A program made the position numbers and the translations under genes. Shown here one piece after another: positions 7,895 to 16,726 of a DNA stretch of 43,615 nucleotides. Within the stretch, counting starts at the first letter, position 1. Each line of letters starts with the position of its first letter. Source of the stretch: Alphaproteobacteria bacterium. Lineage in GTDB: Bacteria; Pseudomonadota; Alphaproteobacteria; Bin95. The DNA lies in assembly GCA_030833925.1 (NCBI GenBank), contig JAURGE010000021.1:1-43615 (forward strand), given 5' to 3'. Under the pieces are notes generated by a model. It saw only the letters and a list, made by a program, of their open reading frames with translations, did not search any database and was not told the origin of the DNA.

Positions 7895-9784
7895 ATGGCT
7901 GAGGCAAAAACACTACCGGGGCTGGTGATTGAGAACAGCAGGAGCCGCGCATCTAAGCCGGCAATGCGTGAGAAGTATCTTGGTATTTGGGAGACATATA
8001 GCTGGAGCGATTATGCGGATCAGGTTGCAGCTCTTGCGCTTGGTTTGAAAGCAGAAGGTTTTGGTGCTGGAGATAAACTCGCCGTCATTGGGGACAACCG
8101 CCCTCGCCTGTACTGGGCTCAGTTAGCGGCTCAGGCCTTGGGTGGCGCGGCAGTTCCTGTCTATCAAGATTCTATCGCTGACGAATTAGCATATGTGATT
8201 GCGGATGCTGACGTTTCCATCATTGTTGCTGAGGATCAGGAACAGGTTGACAAAATGTTGTCGATCGAAGACCGCCTCCCCCAGCTTAAACGCATCATTT
8301 TTTGCGATGATCGCGGACTAGGAGACTATAAGCATTCTCTGCTGAAGTCTTACGACGCGGTTATTGAGGCAGGTGTTGCCGGAGATCGTTCCGCTTATGA
8401 AGAAGGCGTGAAGGCACTAGATCCGAATGCTGTTGCTGTGATGTGTTACACATCAGGAACAACCGGAAAACCAAAAGGTGTCATGCTTAGTCACGCCAAC
8501 ATCGTGTCGGCGGCCGAAGCATTTATCAATGTAGAGGAGGTGCGCGAAAGCGATGACTTCCTTTCATACCTGCCAATGGCATGGGTGGGAGATGCAACAT
8601 ATAGTTTAGGAACGAGCTTATTAACGGGCGCAGCTTGCAATTGCCCAGAAGGACCAGAAACTCTTCTTCGCGATTTACGTGAATTGGGTCCAACAGGAAT
8701 GCTAGCTGCACCGCGCGCCTGGGAAAACTTCCTCTCTGATATCCAAGTTAAGGCTGAGGATATTTCGGGCTTAAAGAAGTTTGTTTTTGACCGGTTTCAC
8801 AGTGCAGCCATCGCCGCAGTGCAAAAGCAGGAAGAAGGTAAGACACTAGGCATTTGCGACCGGATAAACCTCTTTTTGGGAGAATTGCTTGTCTATTCCC
8901 CAATTCGTGATCAGCTTGGATTAAGGCGCGCACGCTGGGTTTATACTGGTGGGGCTCCCTTAGGTCCCGATACATTCCGTTTTTTCCGAGCTTATGGGGT
9001 AAATCTCAAGCAAGTTTATGGATCAACTGAGATTTCGGGCCTCGGGTCAATTCAACGTGATGGCGAAGCAAATCCCAACAGCGTTGGAAAACCTCTAGAG
9101 GGAATTGATCTTAGAATTGCTGACAATGGCGAGGTCCAAATCAAAGGCGCCAATGTCTTTCTTGGATATTACAAGAATGAATCGGCTTCTAAAGAAGCTT
9201 TCTCAGACGATGGTTGGTTTAAAACCGGCGATGCGGGTGTCATTGAAGCCAGTGGCGAACTAACAATCATCGATAGGGCCAAAGATGTTGGCAAGCTGGA
9301 AGACGGCTCCGCCTTTGCTCCTCAATTTGTTGAAAACAAACTCAAATATAGCCCTTACATTACAGAGGCTATTTCATTTGGAAATGACAGACCTTCAGTC
9401 TGTGCCATGATTGCGATTGACTTCAACACCGTTGGAAAATGGGCTGAGAGACGCGCATTACCCTATACTAACTACATGGATTTATCTCAAAAGTCCGAAG
9501 TCCTCGAGCTAATTGCTGAAGAAATCAAAGGTATCAACAGAACATTACCCGAGCCACTACAGGTCAAACGTTTCCTGGTGCTAGGAAAAGATTTCGATGC
9601 TGATGACTCGGAAATTACGCGTACTCGAAAGCTTCGTCGTGGCTTTATTGCGGAGCAGTATGCATCGGTGATCAGCGCATTTTATTCAGGGGCCAACAAT
9701 GTTGATCTGCGCGCTGAGGTAACATTTGAGGATGGTCGAAAGAGCCACGTCGACATGAACCTCAAGATTCAAGACGCGGCTTAG
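7895..9784 (+). CDS. AMP-forming acyl-CoA synthetase (long-chain fatty acid-CoA ligase-like) within the importer operon
   Basis: This 629-aa adenylate-forming enzyme activates a carboxylic acid with ATP and CoA. The phosphate-binding loop CYTSGTTGKPKGVMLSH starts near residue 182, YGSTE near residue 374, the hinge-side motif GWFKTGDAG near residue 443, and IIDRAKDVGKLEDG near 462. Its length and the ITRTRKLRRGFI segment at the C-terminus fit the long-chain/FadD15-like branch. It sits 6 bp after livG and 10 bp before livH, so it is co-transcribed with the importer. That suggests the imported acid is trapped as its CoA ester; this is inference from context. It could equally act on fatty or aromatic acids. 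Confidence 0.9.
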   Translation: MAEAKTLPGLVIENSRSRASKPAMREKYLGIWETYSWSDYADQVAALALGLKAEGFGAGDKLAVIGDNRPRLYWAQLAAQALGGAAVPVYQDSIADELAYVIADADVSIIVAEDQEQVDKMLSIEDRLPQLKRIIFCDDRGLGDYKHSLLKSYDAVIEAGVAGDRSAYEEGVKALDPNAVAVMCYTSGTTGKPKGVMLSHANIVSAAEAFINVEEVRESDDFLSYLPMAWVGDATYSLGTSLLTGAACNCPEGPETLLRDLRELGPTGMLAAPRAWENFLSDIQVKAEDISGLKKFVFDRFHSAAIAAVQKQEEGKTLGICDRINLFLGELLVYSPIRDQLGLRRARWVYTGGAPLGPDTFRFFRAYGVNLKQVYGSTEISGLGSIQRDGEANPNSVGKPLEGIDLRIADNGEVQIKGANVFLGYYKNESASKEAFSDDGWFKTGDAGVIEASGELTIIDRAKDVGKLEDGSAFAPQFVENKLKYSPYITEAISFGNDRPSVCAMIAIDFNTVGKWAERRALPYTNYMDLSQKSEVLELIAEEIKGINRTLPEPLQVKRFLVLGKDFDADDSEITRTRKLRRGFIAEQYASVISAFYSGANNVDLRAEVTFEDGRKSHVDMNLKIQDAA

Positions 9785-9794
9785 GAGAAAGCGG

Positions 9795-10694
9795 ATGAGC
9801 GGCAATATGGCATTCGCAATCGAACTGTTCGGCCAGGGTGTGGCGAATGGTTTGATGTACTCCCTCGTAGCACTAGGATTTGTGCTTATTTACAAGGCGA
9901 CTGACGCGATCAATTTCGCCCAAGGCGAATTCGTGATGATTGCTGGTATTGTAATCTCTGCACTTGCAAGTGCTGCCTACGAATTTCCTCTATGGCTGGC
10001 ATTATTTGCCGGCCTCATATTCATGGTTGTGTTCAATATTGCTCTCGAGAGAGTTGTTTTAAGGCCACTCATCGGGCGGCCAATCGTGGCAATTATTATG
10101 GCAACCATTGGTCTTGCATTTATCCTGCGTGGCATTGGCCCAATGGTTTTTGGTGCAGCACCGAGGGGGCTTAAACTTCCGATCGAAGATTTTCCAATTA
10201 TCATTGGACCGTTTTTCTTCACCCCAATCCAACTTCTTGGCGCTGGGATAAGTATCATCTTCCTCGTTATCTTTGGTTGGTTTTTCCTTAAAACCCGTAA
10301 AGGCATTGCAATGCGCGCAGTTGCTGACAGCCATCAGGTCTCAGGCGCCATGGGTATCAATGTCGAGCGCTATTTTGCCCTTGCATGGGTGATGGCGGGT
10401 ATTGTGGCCATGTTGGGCGGCGTTTTGTGGGGAAGCGCTTCGGGTGTTGACACCCAATTGGCTCTTGTTGGGCTAAAAGTATTTCCCGTCGTAATTCTTG
10501 GCGGCCTTGACTCAATCATAGGGGTCATTGTCGGTGGGATCATTATTGGCGTAGCCGAAGCTCTAGCGGCCGGCTTCATTGATCCGTACGTCGGTGGCGG
10601 CACAAAAGACTTCACTCCTTACGTATTGATGATCATCATGTTGATGATACGACCTTACGGCTTGCTTGGCCGCAAGCTGATCGAGAGGATATAG
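9795..10694 (+). CDS. livH: Branched-chain amino acid-type ABC transporter permease (LivH family)
   Basis: A 299-aa inner-membrane permease with about eight hydrophobic segments. It shows the LivH hallmarks: GLMYSLVALGFVLIYKATDAINFAQGEF at the N-terminus (residues about 19-46) and RAVADSHQVSGAMGINVERYFALAW in the cytoplasmic coupling loop that contacts the ATPase. Glycine-rich transmembrane segments (VILGGLDSIIGVIVGGIIIG) and LMIRPYGLLGRK close the protein. A GGAGAAAG ribosome binding site follows the ligase stop. It ends 4 bp before livM, with which it should form the transmembrane heterodimer. Confidence 0.93.
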   Translation: MSGNMAFAIELFGQGVANGLMYSLVALGFVLIYKATDAINFAQGEFVMIAGIVISALASAAYEFPLWLALFAGLIFMVVFNIALERVVLRPLIGRPIVAIIMATIGLAFILRGIGPMVFGAAPRGLKLPIEDFPIIIGPFFFTPIQLLGAGISIIFLVIFGWFFLKTRKGIAMRAVADSHQVSGAMGINVERYFALAWVMAGIVAMLGGVLWGSASGVDTQLALVGLKVFPVVILGGLDSIIGVIVGGIIIGVAEALAAGFIDPYVGGGTKDFTPYVLMIIMLMIRPYGLLGRKLIERI

Positions 10695-10698
10695 GCAC

Positions 10699-11766
10699 AT
10701 GTATTACCGCGAGTCAGGTTACTATAAGACTGACTACAAGTCGGATATGAGCCTTTATCCGCTTCCGATTTCACGCTTTGCTGCGTTTTCGCTGCTGGTG
10801 TTGTTCTTCCTTGCCGCACCAGTGGTGATGAATGAATACTACCTCACCCTACTAAGCCTAGTGGCGATAGCTACAGTTGGCGCTCTTGGACTTAACATCT
10901 TGCTCGGTTACGCAGGTCAGCTTTCAATCGGCCATGCTGCCTTTATGTCAGTGGGAGCGTATACAGCAGCAAATTTAGCGACAAAATTTGATTTACCATT
11001 TTTAATTACGCTTCCAGCGGGCGGTTTAATGGCGGCAGCGATTGGTATCGTTGTTGGTGTGCCATCTCTTAGAATTAAAGGAGTTTATCTTGCTATCGCC
11101 ACACTTGCTGCCCAATTCATAATCGAGTGGATTATCAACCACTCGCCTGAAATTTCAGGTGGCGCGCAAGCATCCATTGAAGTGCCTCGACCAACCCTAC
11201 TCGGCGAAAAATTAGAGAGCCCTGTAGAGCTATATTACTTTCTTCTAATCGTTGCGGTAATCGCAGTCATAGCCACTCAAAATCTCATCCGTAGCCGAAT
11301 AGGGCGTGCCTTTGTAGCAATTCGTGATCAGGACATCGCTGCGGAAATTATTGGGATCAGCGTATTTAAGTATAAGCTATATGCATTCGCCATAAGCTCG
11401 TTCTATGCTGGTGTCACCGGCGTGCTCTATACCTATTATCTAGGCATCGCTTCTTATGAGCAGTTCCAGCTTGGTGTCTCAATTGACTACTTAGCAATGG
11501 TAATTATCGGGGGCCTTGGTTCAATTCTTGGATCTGTGTTCGGTGCCTTCTTCATTAGCCTGCTACCGATTGCTATTCGACTATTTATGGAGAGCGTTGG
11601 CTCGATATTTGTTGAGCCAGATGTTCTTGCGCAAAGTATTTCACAATTGCGTCAAATCCTGTTTGGTGTGCTGATCATTGTCTTTTTGATTGTTGAACCC
11701 GATGGATTAAACCGATTGTGGATTAACATCCGGAATTACTTCCGGGTTTGGCCGTTCTCTCATTAA
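10699..11766 (+). CDS. livM: Branched-chain amino acid-type ABC transporter permease (LivM family)
   Basis: A 355-aa membrane protein, partner of LivH. After a polar N-terminal tail of about 28 residues come multiple transmembrane helices with the LivM motifs ALGLNILLGYAGQLSIGHAAFM (residues about 56-77), GVPSLRIKGVYLAIATLA, and the coupling loop GRAFVAIRDQDIAAEIIGI. The C-terminal part has GGLGSILGSVFGAFFI and FLIVEPDGLNRLW. The tyrosine-rich start (MYYRESGYYKTDYKSD) resembles the N-terminal tail of alphaproteobacterial homologs. The 40-bp gap to the binding-protein gene carries a strong ribosome binding site. Confidence 0.93.
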   Translation: MYYRESGYYKTDYKSDMSLYPLPISRFAAFSLLVLFFLAAPVVMNEYYLTLLSLVAIATVGALGLNILLGYAGQLSIGHAAFMSVGAYTAANLATKFDLPFLITLPAGGLMAAAIGIVVGVPSLRIKGVYLAIATLAAQFIIEWIINHSPEISGGAQASIEVPRPTLLGEKLESPVELYYFLLIVAVIAVIATQNLIRSRIGRAFVAIRDQDIAAEIIGISVFKYKLYAFAISSFYAGVTGVLYTYYLGIASYEQFQLGVSIDYLAMVIIGGLGSILGSVFGAFFISLLPIAIRLFMESVGSIFVEPDVLAQSISQLRQILFGVLIIVFLIVEPDGLNRLWINIRNYFRVWPFSH

Positions 11767-11806
11767 AAATTAATTTGAGAACTTACGAGTAAGGGAGGAA
11801 AATTGG

Positions 11807-13051
11807 ATGAAATTCTTTACTGCACTTGGGGCAGCAGCCCTAGCAGCCGGCGCATTGGCCACACAGGCAAGTGCAAAGGATGTCACTATTGGATTAATGT
11901 GTGACCGTACTGGCCCAACATCTGTTACCGGTACAGCGTTATGCCCGGGCTATCACGACTATGTGAACTTATATAACACTCAAAAAAAGATAGGTGAGTG
12001 CAAGATTGTCGCTCACGAAATTGACCATGAGTACAAGGTGCCTGCAGCAGTCGAGGCATATCAGACTTATAAGTCTGAAAATGCTGTACTGATTTCACCT
12101 TATGGCACTCCTATGGTCTATGCCCTGGTTCAAAAAATGGCTGAAGACAAACTGCCAGGAACGTCAGCAGGATTTGGTACTGCACTCGCTGGAAACGGTG
12201 AAGCTTACCCGTACATGTTCCCAATCGCAGCAAGTTATTACAGCCAGGCCGCAGCAGCAGTTAAATTTGCCAAGGATAAGCTTGGTGGAAGTCTAAAAGG
12301 CAAAAAAATTGCTTACATCTACTATGATAACCCCGCGGGAACGGAAGGTATTCCTGTACTTGAAAAACTACAGCCAAAGGAAGGTTATGAGCTTAGGACG
12401 TTTGCGGTGCCAGCGCCTGGTGTTGAAATGGGACCACAGATCCTTGACATCACCCGCCGCTACCGCGCTGACTTTGTAATCAGCCACCTCTTCGGCCGCG
12501 CTCCGTCTGTTTCACTGAAAGAGTTCAAGCGTGCTGGCTTCCCACTAGACAAGATCGTAGGCTTCGTATGGGCCGGATCTGAAGGCGATATCAAAGCAGC
12601 TGGCGGAAATGAATTCGCAGCGGGATACAATACAATGCAATTTGCAGGTGTTGGCCAGGATTATCCGGTGATTCAGCAAATCAAGGCTATGTATAAGGCA
12701 GAGGGCAAACCCGACCCAGATGCGATGCAGTACACCGTGTACTATAACCGAGGCGTTTTCCAGGCTGCTGTTCACATCGCTGCTATCGAAAATGCTATTA
12801 AAGCAAAGGGAAGCTGTGATGTGACGGGTGAACAAGTCCGCGATGGTTTCTACCAGATCAAGGACTTTACTTTGGGTGGCCTCCTACCTCCCCTCCAGAT
12901 CACCAAAAAGGATCATGAAGGTGGCGGTTGGGTTCGCATCTTCCAGGTTACAAAAGATGGCTACAAACCAGTCACCGACTGGTATCGCGATTATCGCCCA
13001 GAGATTTCTAATCTCTTAATCGAAGAAATCGAAAAAGCGAAAAAGAAGTAA
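11807..13051 (+). CDS. Periplasmic substrate-binding protein of the importer (Leu/Ile/Val-binding family)
   Basis: A 414-aa periplasmic ligand receptor. A cleavable signal peptide is evident (short basic start, alanine-rich hydrophobic core, likely cleavage after QASA near residue 23), followed by the type I periplasmic fold beginning KDVTIGLMCDRTGPTS. It is longer than E. coli LivJ/LivK and has Cys residues in the mature part (for example Cys32, Cys46 and Cys66), which are unusual for amino-acid binders. I therefore do not claim a leucine/valine ligand. The ribosome binding site is GGGAGGAAA. A 13-bp hairpin follows the stop, consistent with differential expression relative to livF. Confidence 0.88.
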   Translation: MKFFTALGAAALAAGALATQASAKDVTIGLMCDRTGPTSVTGTALCPGYHDYVNLYNTQKKIGECKIVAHEIDHEYKVPAAVEAYQTYKSENAVLISPYGTPMVYALVQKMAEDKLPGTSAGFGTALAGNGEAYPYMFPIAASYYSQAAAAVKFAKDKLGGSLKGKKIAYIYYDNPAGTEGIPVLEKLQPKEGYELRTFAVPAPGVEMGPQILDITRRYRADFVISHLFGRAPSVSLKEFKRAGFPLDKIVGFVWAGSEGDIKAAGGNEFAAGYNTMQFAGVGQDYPVIQQIKAMYKAEGKPDPDAMQYTVYYNRGVFQAAVHIAAIENAIKAKGSCDVTGEQVRDGFYQIKDFTLGGLLPPLQITKKDHEGGGWVRIFQVTKDGYKPVTDWYRDYRPEISNLLIEEIEKAKKK

Positions 13052-13064
13052 GTTAAACCCAGAA

Positions 13065-13096
13065 GTGCTGCAGGTTCTTTAGTGAACCTGCAGCAC
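13065..13096 (+). promoter_or_regulatory. Intra-operon hairpin after the binding-protein gene
   Basis: A perfect 13-bp inverted repeat (GTGCTGCAGGTTC / GAACCTGCAGCAC) with a 6-nt loop lies 14 bp past the binding-protein stop and 33 bp before livF. No T-run follows, so full termination is unlikely. A 3'-end stabilising or attenuating structure that boosts the binding protein over livF is the likely role. The sequence shows the repeat; the role is inferred from similar arrangements in other importer operons. Confidence 0.7.
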
Positions 13097-13128
13097 CTTC
13101 CTTCCAATACCAGACAACGAGATCAAAA

Positions 13129-13923
13129 ATGCTCCAAATCAATAATATCGAGGTAATGTACAATAACGTTGTACTGGTTCTTCGGGGCATCTCACTGGAG
13201 GCCAAGGAAGGAAAAATCACCACGGTACTTGGTGCCAATGGTGCGGGAAAAACAACAACACTAAAGGCTATTTCAGGGTTATTACGCCCCGAACGTGGAG
13301 ATATTACCAGAGGCAATATTACATTTGCTGGCGAACGCATTGATAGCCTTGCTGGCTTTGAAATTGTAAAAAAAGGAATTGTCCAGGTATTTGAAGGCCG
13401 CCGAGTTTTCGTAAACCTAACCGGTGATGAAAACCTAATCGCCGGAGGTCACATAGAACCTTCAACCGCTGAAATGAACCGACGAAAAGATATGGTTTAC
13501 GAATACTTCCCTCGAATTAAAGAAAGAAGGAATATTCGTTCGGGTTATTATTCAGGCGGTGAGCAACAAATGCTCGCAATTGGTCGAGCCCTTATGTCTA
13601 ATCCCAAAATGGTACTTCTAGACGAACCATCTCTTGGTCTTGCACCTATGATTGTTGAAGAAATTTTCAACATCATAAAACGACTTAATGAGGAACAAGG
13701 TGTAACAATTCTGTTGGTTGAACAGAATGCCACCCTTGCTCTTGCATATGCTGACTACGGCTACGTTATGGAAAATGGCTCAATTGTCATGGAAGGCGAG
13801 GCAGCAGCATTGCGCAATAATTCAGATATTCAAGAATTCTATCTTGGTATCAGCGAAGGTGGCGAGAAAAAATCATATCGGGATGTAAAGACTTACCGCC
13901 GGCGGAAGCGCTGGCTCTCATAA
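13129..13923 (+). CDS. livF: Branched-chain amino acid-type ABC transporter, ATP-binding protein (LivF family)
   Basis: The second ATPase of the importer, 264 aa. It has Walker A GANGAGKT (residues 35-42), the Q-loop stretch IVQVFEGRRVFVNLTGDENL, the signature YSGGEQQMLAIGRAL, Walker B MVLLDEPSLGLAP and ILLVEQNATLALAYADYGYV. The YSGGEQQ signature and FEGRR are LivF-specific. A basic C-terminal tail (KSYRDVKTYRRRKRWLS) extends past the usual end, as in related alphaproteobacterial proteins next to acyl-CoA ligases. It is the last gene of the operon, closed by the terminator at 13951. Its ribosome binding site is weak. Confidence 0.93.
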   Translation: MLQINNIEVMYNNVVLVLRGISLEAKEGKITTVLGANGAGKTTTLKAISGLLRPERGDITRGNITFAGERIDSLAGFEIVKKGIVQVFEGRRVFVNLTGDENLIAGGHIEPSTAEMNRRKDMVYEYFPRIKERRNIRSGYYSGGEQQMLAIGRALMSNPKMVLLDEPSLGLAPMIVEEIFNIIKRLNEEQGVTILLVEQNATLALAYADYGYVMENGSIVMEGEAAALRNNSDIQEFYLGISEGGEKKSYRDVKTYRRRKRWLS

Positions 13924-13950
13924 AACATCCAAACTGTAATGAAAAATAAA

Positions 13951-13975
13951 GGCCACCAATTTGGTGGCCTTTTTA
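13951..13975 (+). terminator. Rho-independent terminator of the importer operon
   Basis: GGCCACCAA is followed after one base by its perfect complement TTGGTGGCC and then TTTTTA, 27 bp after the livF stop. The innermost pairs would open to form the loop. This is a textbook intrinsic terminator for the plus-strand operon. Confidence 0.9.
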
Positions 13976-14045
13976 GTTGGTAAAAATCGCTGCGATAGGA
14001 CAAATATTGACTTTTCAGGTTTTGCACCGGCTGCAATCAAGTTTG

Positions 14046-14837
14046 TTACTTATAGTATTTACGAAACTCGGGATCACGCCGCTCCCTAAAAGCATTACCA
14101 CCTTCTTTGGACTCATCCGTGTGATAATAAAGTTTAAGCGCCGCGAACCCTAAGCTTCCAATCCCTCGAATATTATCGCTATCAGCATTAAATGACCGCT
14201 TAGCAATTGATATTGCCGTGGGGCTGCGCTGATTCAATTCACGACACCAGGCCTTTGTTTCTTCCTCAAGTTTATTGTCAGGTACGACAGCATTTACCAA
14301 TCCCATTGCCGCCGCTTCGTGGGCAGAATACCGCTTGCACATATACCAAAATTCTCGCGCCTTCTTTTCGCCAACGATACGAGCGAGATAGGCAGTCCCA
14401 AATCCTGGATCAACCGATCCCATCTTTGGTCCAACCTGTCCAAATACTGCGGTTTCACTTGCAATAGTGAGATCTGAAAGTGTTGCCAACACATTGCCGC
14501 CGCCAATAGCATAGCCTCGAACCATAGCAACGACAGGCTTTGGTACATCCCTGATTGCAGTATGAAGTTCCTCCATTGGCATCCCTACGGTGCCACGGGT
14601 CTCTCCATGTCCATATGATCCGGATTTGTCTGACTGATCGCCACCCGTGCAAAAAGCCTTCGGACCAGTACCCGTTAAGATGATGGAACCAATTTCATCG
14701 TTCCACCCAGCTGTCAGCAGTGCGTTGATCATCTCAACAACGGTCCGCGGGCGAAATGCATTGTACACCTCAGGACGATTTATCCGGATTGTTGCTGTGC
14801 CTTCTTCCTCCGAATAAACGATATCTTGGTATTCCAT
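14046..14837 (-). CDS. badI: Enoyl-CoA hydratase/isomerase family protein, BadI (2-ketocyclohexanecarboxyl-CoA hydrolase) / MenB-like
   Basis: A 263-aa crotonase-fold enzyme. Oxyanion-hole segments are AFCTGGDQSD and GYAIGGGNVLA; between them lies GTVGMPMEELHTAIRDVPKPVVA, then FGQVGPKMGSVDPGFGTAYLAR and REFWYMCKRYSAHEA. From memory these stretches match Rhodopseudomonas BadI more closely than MenB or fatty-acid enoyl-CoA hydratases. BadI opens the ring of 2-ketocyclohexanecarboxyl-CoA to pimelyl-CoA; MenB closes a ring in menaquinone synthesis. No other bad or men genes are in the window, so the exact substrate is open. It is separated from ubiD by about 114 bp. Confidence 0.82.
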   Translation of the reverse strand: MEYQDIVYSEEEGTATIRINRPEVYNAFRPRTVVEMINALLTAGWNDEIGSIILTGTGPKAFCTGGDQSDKSGSYGHGETRGTVGMPMEELHTAIRDVPKPVVAMVRGYAIGGGNVLATLSDLTIASETAVFGQVGPKMGSVDPGFGTAYLARIVGEKKAREFWYMCKRYSAHEAAAMGLVNAVVPDNKLEEETKAWCRELNQRSPTAISIAKRSFNADSDNIRGIGSLGFAALKLYYHTDESKEGGNAFRERRDPEFRKYYK

Positions 14838-14951
14838 GAATTCCTCTTTGAGTTTGAAAATTTATTTGTATTTTGAATACCTTATTCGTGACTTTCCCAC
14901 GCGTAATCTCGCGAACAGATAAAAGTCACTGGATTTTCATGCAAGCAGGTC

Positions 14952-16475
14952 TCAATTCTTTCTGCCCCATATTGGAGTGCCATTACCCGGAAGTCCTAAA
15001 TCCGGCCAAATTTCCGTAATCCTACGGACCACATCTTGATCCATCTGGAGCTTTTGCCCCCACTCTCTCTTGGTTTCAGGGGGCCATTTATTTGTAGCAT
15101 CTAAACCAATCTTAGACCCTAGCCCACTATCAGGGCTCGCAAAGTCAAGATAATCGATAGGCGTGTTTTCAATAACCGTTATGTCTCTTGCTGGGTCCAT
15201 CCGGGTGGAGACTGCCCACATCACGTCCTTCCAATCGCGAGCGTCAATATCGTCATCAACTACGATCACCCACTTCGTGTACATAAATTGGCGAAGATAA
15301 GACCACGCTCCAAGCATCACTCTTTTAGCGTGACCTGGATAAGCCTTCTTCATAGAAATGACCGCAATACGGTAAGAACACCCTTCTGGAGGGAGCCAGA
15401 AGTCCGTAATTTCAGGAAATTGCTGTTGAAGAAGTGGGATGAAAACTTCGTTCAGAGCCTCTCCAAGAACACTTGGCTCATCAGGAGGACGACCTGTGAA
15501 GGTTGTCAGATAAATTGGATTTTGCCGCATTGTGATAGCTGTCACAGTAAAAACTGGAAATTCCTCAACGGTGTTATAATAGCCCGTATGATCGCCATAA
15601 GGGCCCTCCGGCGCATATTCGTCGAGGCTGACATACCCTTCAAGTACAATTTCGGCCTCAGCTGGGACCTTTAAAGGAACAGTTTTACAATCAACAAGTT
15701 CTGTCTTGGCACCTCGCAACAGTCCTGCAAACTGGTACTCTGAAAGGGTATCCGGCACAGGTGTAACAGCAGCCAAAATGACACCTGGATCAGCACCGAT
15801 CACTGCTGCTGCAGGTAAGGGCTCACTTTTTTCTTTCAACCACCGGGCATGATGCTGAGCTCCACCACGGTGCTTCAACCATCGCATTATGGTCTTATTC
15901 TTTTCTAGCACTTGCATGCGGTAAATGCCGAGATTGAAGTTATCCTCTCGGGCTTTGGATGGTCCTTTCGTTACTACCAGTGGCCATGTAATTAATGGCG
16001 CAGGCTCTCCGGGCCAGCATGTCTGTATTGGCAACATGGAAAGATCAATTTCATCACCCTGTAAAACAATCTCCTGTGAAGGTGCACGCGAAATTGTTTT
16101 GGGTTTCATTGCAAAAACTTGCCGAGCAAGAGGAAGCATACTCAGCGCCTCCTTCCAGCCACCAGGTGGTTCTGGCTGGCGAAGAAAAGCAAGAGTTTCA
16201 CCAACCTCTCGCAATTCTTCAGGTCTTCTCCCCATACCAAGGGCGACACGCTCGACTGTCCCGAATAGATTGGCTAATGCAGGAAAATCAAAATACTCTG
16301 AACTATCTTTTTTAACACGCTCAAAAAGCACAGCCGGCCCACCGCTCGCAAGCAGGCGTGTCTGGATTTCAGTCATTTCTAATATTGGGCTAACAGGCAA
16401 CTTAACACGCCTGAGCAGATCTTTGCCTTCAAGTAGCTGCATAAAATCACGAAGAGATTTGTAACTGGTTACCAT
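14952..16475 (-). CDS. ubiD: UbiD, 3-polyprenyl-4-hydroxybenzoate decarboxylase
   Basis: UbiD decarboxylates 3-polyprenyl-4-hydroxybenzoate in ubiquinone synthesis using the prenylated FMN made by UbiX. The 507-aa length matches the classical enzyme (about 490-500 aa). Motifs recalled from E. coli UbiD are nearly unchanged: [73 protein letters not shown] and [20 protein letters not shown] near the C-terminus. The glutamates of the active-site region (EGPYGDHTG and GEALNEVF) are present. This close match argues for the ubiquinone role rather than an aromatic-catabolic UbiD relative. ubiX is not in the window. The start is preceded by AAGGTG. Confidence 0.95.
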   Translation of the reverse strand: MVTSYKSLRDFMQLLEGKDLLRRVKLPVSPILEMTEIQTRLLASGGPAVLFERVKKDSSEYFDFPALANLFGTVERVALGMGRRPEELREVGETLAFLRQPEPPGGWKEALSMLPLARQVFAMKPKTISRAPSQEIVLQGDEIDLSMLPIQTCWPGEPAPLITWPLVVTKGPSKAREDNFNLGIYRMQVLEKNKTIMRWLKHRGGAQHHARWLKEKSEPLPAAAVIGADPGVILAAVTPVPDTLSEYQFAGLLRGAKTELVDCKTVPLKVPAEAEIVLEGYVSLDEYAPEGPYGDHTGYYNTVEEFPVFTVTAITMRQNPIYLTTFTGRPPDEPSVLGEALNEVFIPLLQQQFPEITDFWLPPEGCSYRIAVISMKKAYPGHAKRVMLGAWSYLRQFMYTKWVIVVDDDIDARDWKDVMWAVSTRMDPARDITVIENTPIDYLDFASPDSGLGSKIGLDATNKWPPETKREWGQKLQMDQDVVRRITEIWPDLGLPGNGTPIWGRKN

Positions 16476-16726
16476 CGAACACCTTGAATTGCGATTTTAC
16501 GCTAGATGGACATAGCACATTAAAAAGGAAAGTACCGGCGGTTTTTAGCAGAAATTCCCAGTGAAAACTTTGGAGAGTTCCCGTTTACGCAGTCACATAC
16601 TAAAATTTTTAGATACCCACTATTTTTTAACATTAGTTTTTGAATTCAAATTTATCTCCAGTCTTATCTTTTTAATCACTCTTATGTAACTTTGCTAATT
16701 AACATCACGTATAGGAAACAATAACT
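16476..16726. other. AT-rich divergent intergenic region
   Basis: This 251-bp region between the divergent ubiD and 16727 genes is strongly AT-rich (for example 16600-16700) and presumably holds both promoters. I see no convincing paired -35/-10 boxes, tRNA or repeat. Confidence 0.5.

Noticed and set aside
9977-10615. Long open frames antisense to livH and other genes
   Set aside because: They mirror the codon pattern of the sense gene and show no family motifs or ribosome binding sites.
14046-16475. BadI-like gene plus a UbiD-family gene as an aromatic-degradation cluster
   Set aside because: The UbiD sequence matches the ubiquinone-synthesis enzyme almost motif for motif, so its proximity to the crotonase gene is not good evidence for a shared catabolic pathway.
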